From: Sphingomonas parapaucimobilis NBRC 15100
GTDB lineage: Bacteria; Pseudomonadota; Alphaproteobacteria; Sphingomonadales; Sphingomonadaceae
Direction: 5' to 3'
Assembly (NCBI RefSeq): GCF_000787715.1
Contig: NZ_BBPI01000102.1
Coordinates: forward strand, 1 to 35,470
Length of the DNA: 35,470 nucleotides
The position numbers and the translations under genes were made by a program. The notes under the pieces are model-generated. The model was given only the letters and a program-made list of their open reading frames with translations, was not told the origin of the DNA and ran no database searches. Of the stretch, positions 29,990 to 35,470 are shown one piece after another. The first letter of the stretch is position 1, and every line of letters begins with the position of its first letter.

Positions 29990-32578
29990 TCACCCCTCCC
30001 GCGCCAGCGCCTTCAGCTTGTATAGCGCATCCAGCGCCTCGCGTGGCGACAGGCTGTCGACGTCGAGCTTCTCGACCTCGGCCCGGATCGCGTCGCATTG
30101 TTCCTCTTCGATCTGCGCAGCGGCGGCGAACAGGGGCAGGTCGTCCAGACCCGCCGCCAGCCCCCCGGTCTTGGCGCGGCCCGCCTCCAGCTTGGCCAGC
30201 ACCGCCTTGGCGCGCGCCACCGTTACCGGCGGCATCCCCGCCAGGCGCGCCACCGCCAGGCCGTAGGAGCGATCCGCAGGCCCCTCCGAGACTTCGTGCA
30301 GCAGAACCAGTTCGCCCTTCCACTCGCGCGCGCGGACATGGTGGAGCGACAGCGCCTCGCACCGCTCGGCCAGTCGGGTCAGCTCGTGATAGTGAGTCGC
30401 GAACAGGCAGCGGCACCGATTATCCTCGTGGATCGCCTCCACCACCGCCCAGGCGATGGCCAGGCCGTCATAGGTGGAGGTGCCGCGCCCGACCTCGTCG
30501 AGGATGACGAAGCTGCGCGGCGTCGCCTGGGCGAGAATCGCGGCGGTCTCGACCATCTCGACCATGAAGGTCGAACGCCCGCGCGCGAGATTGTCCGACG
30601 CGCCGACCCGGCTGAACAGCCGGTCGACCAGCCCGATCTTCGCCCGGGTGGCGGGGACATAGGAACCGCCTTGGGCCAGCACCGCGATCAGCGCGTTCTG
30701 GCGAAGGAAGGTCGACTTGCCGCCCATGTTCGGCCCCGTCACCAGCCAGAGCCGGGAGCTTTCCGACAGCGAACAGTCATTGGCGACGAACCGCTCGCCC
30801 GAGCGCGCGACCGCTGCCTCGACCACCGGATGGCGACCGCCGGTCACTTCAAAGCAGCTATGGTCGACCAGTTCGGGCCGTACCCAGCCGCCTTCGACCG
30901 CCCGTTCGGCCAGCCCACTCGCCACGTCCAGCCGGGCCAGCGCATCCGCCGTCGCGGCGATGCTCTCGCGCGAGGCGAGCGCGGCGGCGGTCAGTTCCTC
31001 CAGATGCGCGGCTTCGGCGGCCAGCGCATGGGCACCCGCCTGCGCGACCTTGCTCGCGACCTCATGCAGTTCGGGGGTGTTGAAGCGGACCACGCCCGCC
31101 AGTGTCTGGCGATGGGTGAAGCCCGAATCCGGCTTCATCAGCGCATCGGCCGATCGCGCGGGCACCTCGACATGATAGCCGAGCACGCCGTTATGGCGGA
31201 TCTTGAGCGCGGTGATGCCGGTCTTCTGGCGGAACTCGGCCTCCAGCGCGGCGATGGCGCGGCGTCCTCCGGCTCCGGCATCGCGCAGATCGTCGAGCGC
31301 CACGTCATAGCCCGCCGCGATATAGCCGCCCTCGCTCGCCTCGATCGGGGGCGAGGGGACGAGCGCGCGGCGAAGCAGGTCGATCAGTTCGCCATGCCCG
31401 CGCAGGCGCGGTGTCGTCTCCCGCAGCAGGGGCGGGCCGTCGCCCAGCTGTTCCGACAAGGCCCAGGCCCCGTCCAGTCCATCCCGCAGCTGCCCCAGAT
31501 CGCGCGGCGAACCCCGCCCCGCCGCAATGCGCCCGATGGCGCGGCCGATATCGGGCAAGGCCCGCAACGCCGCGCGCAGCCGCTCGCGAAGAGCGGCATC
31601 GTCATGGAAATGCTGCACCAGATCGAGCCGCGCCTCGATCGCATCGCGGTCCATCAGTGGCGCGCCGATATCCCCCGCCAGCGCGCGCGCACCGGCCCCC
31701 GTGACCGTCCGGTCGACCGCATCGAGCAACGAGCCCTTGCGCTGGCCATTGGCGGTCTGGGTCAGCTCCAGGCTCTCGCGCGTCGCCGCGTCGATCGCCA
31801 TCGCCCCCGCTGCCTGCGACAGGACAGGCGGACGCAGGAAGGGCAGGGCACCCTTGGCCGTGTGGTCGAGATAGGCGACCAGTCCGCCAGCCGCCGACAG
31901 TCCCGCGCGGGTGAACTGGCCGAAGCCGTCGAGCGTCGCGACGCCGTGGAGCCGCTTCAGCCGGTCCTCGCCGCTGCCGCTGTCGAACGTGGCGGAGGGG
32001 CGCAGCGTGGTAGCCGCGTCGGCATGCGCGGCATTCTCGGCCGCGACCACCTCGGCGGCGGCCAGGCGGGCCAGCTCCGCGCCCAGCGCATCGGGCTTCA
32101 CGTCGATCACCACGAACCGCCCGGTCGAGATGTCGGCGGCGGCCAGCGCCACCGCGCCGCCCGCCTCGCCGATCGCGACGCACCAATTGTCGCACTTGGC
32201 GTCGAGCAGCGCCTCCTCGGTCAGCGTCCCCGCCGTCACCACCCGCACGATCCCGCGCGACACCAGCGCCTTGGACCCGCCGCGCGCCTTGGCCTCGGCG
32301 GGGGTTTCGGTCTGCTCGGCGATGGCGACGCGGTGCCCCGCCTTGATGAGGCGTTGCAGATAGGCGGTGGCGGCATGGACCGGCACGCCGCACATCGGAA
32401 TCTTCTCGCCCTCATGCTCCCCGCGCGAGGTGAGTGCGATGTCGAGCACCCCCGAGGCGATCCGCGCATCGTCGAAGAACAGCTCGAAGAAATCGCCCAT
32501 CCGATAGAAGAGCAGGCAATCCTCGGCCTCGGCCTTCAGCGTCAGATACTGCGCCATCATCGGGGTGGGGGTGGTCAT
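29990..32578 (-). CDS. mutS: DNA mismatch repair protein MutS
   Basis: An 862-residue MutS, the mismatch-recognition ATPase. The N-terminal domain has FYRMGDFFELFFDDA, with the Phe-x-Glu mismatch wedge (here F-F-E rather than the common F-Y-E). Connector, lever and clamp domains follow (ARSADALMKPDSGFTHRQTL region). The ATPase domain has Walker A GPNMGGKSTFLRQ, Walker B FVILDEVGRGTSTYDGLAIAW and the Y-H-E-L-T block. The C-terminal DLPLFAAA is the beta-clamp-type motif. Length is normal. The ATG is 9 bases after the toxin stop, so mutS is the third gene of an antitoxin-toxin-mutS transcription unit unless it has an internal promoter. Confidence 0.98.
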   Translation of the reverse strand: MTTPTPMMAQYLTLKAEAEDCLLFYRMGDFFELFFDDARIASGVLDIALTSRGEHEGEKIPMCGVPVHAATAYLQRLIKAGHRVAIAEQTETPAEAKARGGSKALVSRGIVRVVTAGTLTEEALLDAKCDNWCVAIGEAGGAVALAAADISTGRFVVIDVKPDALGAELARLAAAEVVAAENAAHADAATTLRPSATFDSGSGEDRLKRLHGVATLDGFGQFTRAGLSAAGGLVAYLDHTAKGALPFLRPPVLSQAAGAMAIDAATRESLELTQTANGQRKGSLLDAVDRTVTGAGARALAGDIGAPLMDRDAIEARLDLVQHFHDDAALRERLRAALRALPDIGRAIGRIAAGRGSPRDLGQLRDGLDGAWALSEQLGDGPPLLRETTPRLRGHGELIDLLRRALVPSPPIEASEGGYIAAGYDVALDDLRDAGAGGRRAIAALEAEFRQKTGITALKIRHNGVLGYHVEVPARSADALMKPDSGFTHRQTLAGVVRFNTPELHEVASKVAQAGAHALAAEAAHLEELTAAALASRESIAATADALARLDVASGLAERAVEGGWVRPELVDHSCFEVTGGRHPVVEAAVARSGERFVANDCSLSESSRLWLVTGPNMGGKSTFLRQNALIAVLAQGGSYVPATRAKIGLVDRLFSRVGASDNLARGRSTFMVEMVETAAILAQATPRSFVILDEVGRGTSTYDGLAIAWAVVEAIHEDNRCRCLFATHYHELTRLAERCEALSLHHVRAREWKGELVLLHEVSEGPADRSYGLAVARLAGMPPVTVARAKAVLAKLEAGRAKTGGLAAGLDDLPLFAAAAQIEEEQCDAIRAEVEKLDVDSLSPREALDALYKLKALAREG

Positions 32579-32587
32579 GGAGCTTCT

Positions 32588-32863
32588 TCAATCGTCGGAA
32601 AGTTGGGCGGCGTGGCGGATGCCAAGGATCAGGACGGTCTCGCCGTCATGCTCATAGCGCAGGATATAGGGGCGAACCGTCACCATCTCGCGGCGGCCAT
32701 GGGAAAGGGGCCTGCCGCGATCCGGGAATCGCCGCAGGGATCCAGCGACCTCGATCAGCCTTTCACCCAAGCGCCGGGCGGCGTCTGGATCGAACTGCTC
32801 TATATAATCGACGATCGCGGCGAGTTGGAGCGAGGCCTGAACCGACCAGCTTATTTCAGCCAT
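32588..32863 (-). CDS. ParE/RelE family toxin
   Basis: A 91-residue toxin of the RelE/ParE superfamily. It starts MAEISWSVQASLQLAAIVDY, with helices containing DPDAARRLGERLIEVAGSL, then the core strands RRFPDRGRPLSHGRREMVTV, RPYILRYEHDGETVLILGIR and the terminal HAAQLS. The pattern FPxxGRP and RxYILRYE is typical of ParE, which usually poisons gyrase, whereas RelE cleaves mRNA. The ATG at 32863 overlaps the antitoxin gene by 13 bases; the in-frame ATG at 32911 lies inside the antitoxin gene and is unlikely. Confidence 0.9.
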   Translation of the reverse strand: MAEISWSVQASLQLAAIVDYIEQFDPDAARRLGERLIEVAGSLRRFPDRGRPLSHGRREMVTVRPYILRYEHDGETVLILGIRHAAQLSDD

Positions 32864-33030
32864 TCGGGGGGCAGGGGCTTGCGATCGGGGGTGCCCCAGG
32901 TCTTCAGCCATTCTGCCATCTTCTCATGGCTTACGAAACGGCCCGCCCTGAAATCGGCCCGCGCGCGTTCGTCGGCGGCCAGCTCCGCCGCCTCGTCACG
33001 CTGCTCGAAAATGCCGGGCTCATGCTCCAT
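32851..33030 (-). CDS. Short antitoxin of the ParE-type toxin
   Basis: A 59-residue protein, MEHEPGIFEQRDEAAELAAD at the start and RKPLPPEWLK at the end, with the middle block RAGRFVSHEKMAEWLKTWGT. The element G-R-x-V-S-H-E-x-x-x-x-W-L-x-x-W-G is the toxin-binding C-terminal signature of many small antitoxins paired with RelE/ParE toxins. The acidic N-terminus and absence of an obvious ribbon-helix-helix make it shorter than usual ParD proteins, so autorepression may be weak. There is no Shine-Dalgarno before the ATG, and a -10-like TATAAG ends 7 bases upstream, suggesting a leaderless mRNA. It overlaps the toxin start by 13 bases. Confidence 0.85.
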   Translation of the reverse strand: MEHEPGIFEQRDEAAELAADERARADFRAGRFVSHEKMAEWLKTWGTPDRKPLPPEWLK

Positions 33031-33037
33031 AGCTGAA

Positions 33038-33043
33038 CTTATA
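33038..33043 (-). promoter_or_regulatory. -10 element candidate for the antitoxin-toxin-mutS unit
   Basis: TATAAG on the minus strand lies 7 bases before the antitoxin ATG, so transcription would start at or next to that codon. The matching -35 (TAGGCA at 17 bases) is poor. This is inference from position and consensus. Confidence 0.35.
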
Positions 33044-33162
33044 AGGCTGATGCTCCGGCTTGCCTAGGGCGGCAAAAGTGGCGCGTGACAGGGTTGTCAG
33101 CCGTGCCCGAAAGCTTCAAGAGCCGTAGCGTCCTTGTATCCACAGCATCGAAGGCCGCGCGC

Positions 33163-35421
33163 ATGTCCGACGAACCCACCGACCAGTTCTCCGAGCGCGA
33201 GGCCCTGCTGTTCCATTCCGAGGGACGGCCCGGCAAGATCGAGATCATCGCGTCGAAGCCGATGGCGACTCAGCGCGACCTGGCGCTGGCCTATTCGCCC
33301 GGCGTCGCGGTGCCGGTGCTCGCCATCGCCGAGGACCCCGCCACCGCCTATGACTATACCGCCAAGGGCAATCTGGTCGCCGTCATCTCCAACGGCACCG
33401 CCATTCTGGGCCTCGGCAATCTGGGCGCGCTGGCGTCCAAGCCGGTGATGGAGGGCAAGGCCGTCCTCTTCAAACGCTTCGCCGATGTCGACTCGATCGA
33501 TATCGAGCTGAAGACCGAGGATGTCGATCGGATCATCGATGCGATCGAATTGATGGAGCCGAGCTTCGGCGGCATCAACCTGGAGGACATCAAGGCCCCC
33601 GAATGCTTCATCATCGAGCAGACGCTGCGCGAGCGGATGAACATCCCGGTCTTCCATGACGACCAGCACGGCACCGCGATCATCTGCGCGGCGGGGCTCA
33701 TCAACGCCTGCCTGCTGACCAAGCGGCGGCTGGACGAGATCAAGGTCGTCGTCAACGGCGCGGGCGCGGCGGCGATCGCCTGCACCGAGTTGATGAAGGC
33801 GATGGGCGTGCGCCACGACAATGTCATCATGTGCGACCGTACCGGCGTGATCTATCAGGGCCGCGACGACATCAACCAGTGGCAGTCGGCGCATGCCGCC
33901 GCCACCGACCGCCGCACCCTGACCGAGGCGCTTCACGGCGCGGACGTGTTCCTGGGCCTGTCGGCGGCGGGCGCGCTGAAGCCCGAGATGGTCAAGGACA
34001 TGGCGCCGTCGCCGATCATCTTCGCGATGGCCAATCCGGAGCCGGAGATCCGCCCCGAACTCGCCAAGGCGGCGCGTCCCGATGCGATCGTCGCGACCGG
34101 GCGTTCGGACTATCCGAACCAGGTCAACAACGTCATCGGCTTCCCCTTCATCTTCCGCGGCGCGCTCGACGTGCGCGCGACCGGCATCAATGACGAGATG
34201 AAGATCGCCGCCGCCAATGCGATCGCCGAACTGGCGCGCCAGCGCGTGCCGGAAGAGGTCGCGCTGGCCTATGGCACGCAGCACAGCTTCGGCCCGGAAT
34301 ATATCATCCCCGCGCCGTTCGACCCGCGCCTGATGGAACTGGTCCCCTCTGCGGTGGCCAAGGCCGCGATGGACTCGGGCGTGGCGACGCGGCCGATCCT
34401 GGACATGGACGCCTATCGCCAGAAGCTGCGCGCGCGCCTCAACCCGACCACCTCGGTCCTGACGCTGGCCTATGAGGGCGCGCGTGCGCATCCGAAGCGC
34501 GTGCTGTTCGCCGAGGGCGAAGAGGAAGTCGTGCTGCGCGCCGCCATCGCCTTCAAGGAGGGCGGTTACGGTACGCCGGTGCTGGTCGGTCGTGATGACG
34601 TGTATGATCGCCTGAAGGCGCTGGGCGTCACCAACCCGCAGGAATATGAAGTCCATAACAGCCGCACCTCCGAGATGGTGCCGCAGATGGTCGACTTCCT
34701 GTACGAGCGGCTTCAGCGTCGCGGCTATCTGCGCCGCGATGCCGAGCGGATGATCAACCAGGATCGCAACATCTTCGGCTCGGTGATGCTCCAGCTGGGC
34801 CAGGCCGATGCGATGATCACCGGCATCACCCGCACCTATGCGCAGAGCTTCCGCGAGATCCGGCGCGTGATCGATCCGGTCGACGGCAAGGTGCCGTTCG
34901 GCATTCACTTGCTGGTGGGCCAGAGCCATACGGTGTTCATCGCCGACACCACGGTCAATGAGCGTCCCTCGGGCGAGGAACTGGCCGATATCGCCGAGCG
35001 CACCGCTGCGGTGGCCCGTCGCATGGGGCATGAGCCGCGCGTGGCCTTCCTGTCCTACTCGACCTTCGGCAATCCCGAAGGCCAGTGGATCGACAATGTC
35101 CGCGACGGCGTCGCCGCGCTCGACAAGCGGCAGGTCGGTTTCGAATATGAAGGCGACATGTCGCCCGACGTCGCGCTGAACCCGAAGCAGATGGCGAACT
35201 TCCCCTTCTCGCGCCTGTCGGGTCCGGCCAACGTCCTCATCATGCCGGGGCTCCAGTCGGCCAATATCTCGGCCAAGCTGCTGCGCGAACTGGGCGGGGA
35301 CAGCATGATCGGCCCGATGCTGATCGGCATGGAAAAGCCGGTGCAGATCGCACCGATGACCTCGACCGCCGGGGACCTGGTCACGCTGGCGGTGCTGGCG
35401 GCGGGCGGCATCGCGCGCTGA
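33163..35421 (+). CDS. maeB: NADP-dependent malic enzyme with C-terminal phosphotransacetylase-like domain
   Basis: A 752-residue MaeB-type malic enzyme that converts malate to pyruvate with NADP reduction and CO2 release. The N-terminal malic domain has LAYSPGVAVPVLAI (catalytic Tyr region), GNLVAVISNGTAILGLGNLG and the metal/substrate block FHDDQHGTAIICAAGLINA. The NAD-binding domain has VVNGAGAAAIACTELMKAMG. From about residue 430 a PTA/PTB-like domain follows (RVLFAEGEEEVVLRAAIAF ... SVMLQLGQADAMITGITRTY ... NVLIMPGLQSANISAKLLRE), usually regulatory (acetyl-CoA sensing) and not catalytic. The ATG at 33163 (MSDEPTDQFSEREALLFH) matches the family; an in-frame ATG at 33085 adds unconserved residues. 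GAAGG lies upstream. It is divergent from the toxin-antitoxin unit. Confidence 0.95.
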   Translation: MSDEPTDQFSEREALLFHSEGRPGKIEIIASKPMATQRDLALAYSPGVAVPVLAIAEDPATAYDYTAKGNLVAVISNGTAILGLGNLGALASKPVMEGKAVLFKRFADVDSIDIELKTEDVDRIIDAIELMEPSFGGINLEDIKAPECFIIEQTLRERMNIPVFHDDQHGTAIICAAGLINACLLTKRRLDEIKVVVNGAGAAAIACTELMKAMGVRHDNVIMCDRTGVIYQGRDDINQWQSAHAAATDRRTLTEALHGADVFLGLSAAGALKPEMVKDMAPSPIIFAMANPEPEIRPELAKAARPDAIVATGRSDYPNQVNNVIGFPFIFRGALDVRATGINDEMKIAAANAIAELARQRVPEEVALAYGTQHSFGPEYIIPAPFDPRLMELVPSAVAKAAMDSGVATRPILDMDAYRQKLRARLNPTTSVLTLAYEGARAHPKRVLFAEGEEEVVLRAAIAFKEGGYGTPVLVGRDDVYDRLKALGVTNPQEYEVHNSRTSEMVPQMVDFLYERLQRRGYLRRDAERMINQDRNIFGSVMLQLGQADAMITGITRTYAQSFREIRRVIDPVDGKVPFGIHLLVGQSHTVFIADTTVNERPSGEELADIAERTAAVARRMGHEPRVAFLSYSTFGNPEGQWIDNVRDGVAALDKRQVGFEYEGDMSPDVALNPKQMANFPFSRLSGPANVLIMPGLQSANISAKLLRELGGDSMIGPMLIGMEKPVQIAPMTSTAGDLVTLAVLAAGGIAR

Positions 35422-35470
35422 TCCTCGCCGGACGGTAGAAGAGGGGGCTGGGCAGCGAGAGGTTGCCCGG

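Noticed and set aside
30098..33067. 989-residue plus-strand frame opposite mutS and the toxin-antitoxin genes.
   Set aside because: Shadow of mutS. It crosses three well-supported minus-strand genes and has no domain resemblance.

Overview
The window is a contiguous, GC-rich chromosomal segment of an alphaproteobacterium, most likely Sphingomonas or a close relative (Sphingomonadaceae). The support is: a permuted two-piece tmRNA gene with tag peptide ANDNEALAIAA, a long TonB-dependent receptor, an NDUFS4-type complex I accessory subunit, an NADP-malic enzyme fused to a phosphotransacetylase-like domain, and intergenic spaces filled with the imperfect inverted-repeat families common in sphingomonads. 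No rRNA, tRNA, CRISPR or prophage was recognised. The genus is inference; no database search was possible.

Left part (1-10.7 kb): a TonB-dependent receptor (minus strand), an L,D-transpeptidase followed by a small lipoprotein (plus strand), then a hexuronate block. uxuA-uxaC-uxuB form a leftward operon with 4-base stop/start overlaps, and kdgK is divergent from it. Together they convert D-glucuronate through fructuronate, mannonate and 2-keto-3-deoxygluconate to KDPG. The 133-base uxuA/kdgK gap carries a LacI-family-like operator candidate and a promoter for kdgK.

Middle (10.7-20.7 kb): a secE-nusG unit and an rplK-rplA unit (minus), each with its own promoter candidate and hairpin terminator and separated by a repeat; cstA with its small partner ybdD; a cold-shock protein with a textbook terminator; a small unknown protein; a MipA/OmpV-like outer-membrane protein; an NADPH-dependent FMN reductase-like protein; an overlapping chorismate mutase-dTMP kinase pair; and a long-chain polyprenyl diphosphate synthase (probably for ubiquinone).

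Right part (20.7-35.5 kb): helicase hrpB with an NDUFS4-like gene; a leftward lemA-ygcG-TPM-NUDIX operon; mscL; an Rrf2 regulator divergent from ssrA; an IS110-group insertion sequence inserted in a palindromic repeat; then an antitoxin-toxin-mutS operon (the 59-residue antitoxin is very short) and divergent maeB.

The most interesting object is the IS110-group element at about 28764-29922. Its long non-coding left end is the place where this group encodes a bridge (guide) RNA. That left end contains an 8-base match to the element's own right terminus and a 5-base complement to its left terminus, as expected for donor-binding guides. It also carries a perfect 54-bp tandem duplication, and the element interrupts a MITE-like repeat whose uninterrupted relative is present at 24058-24215.
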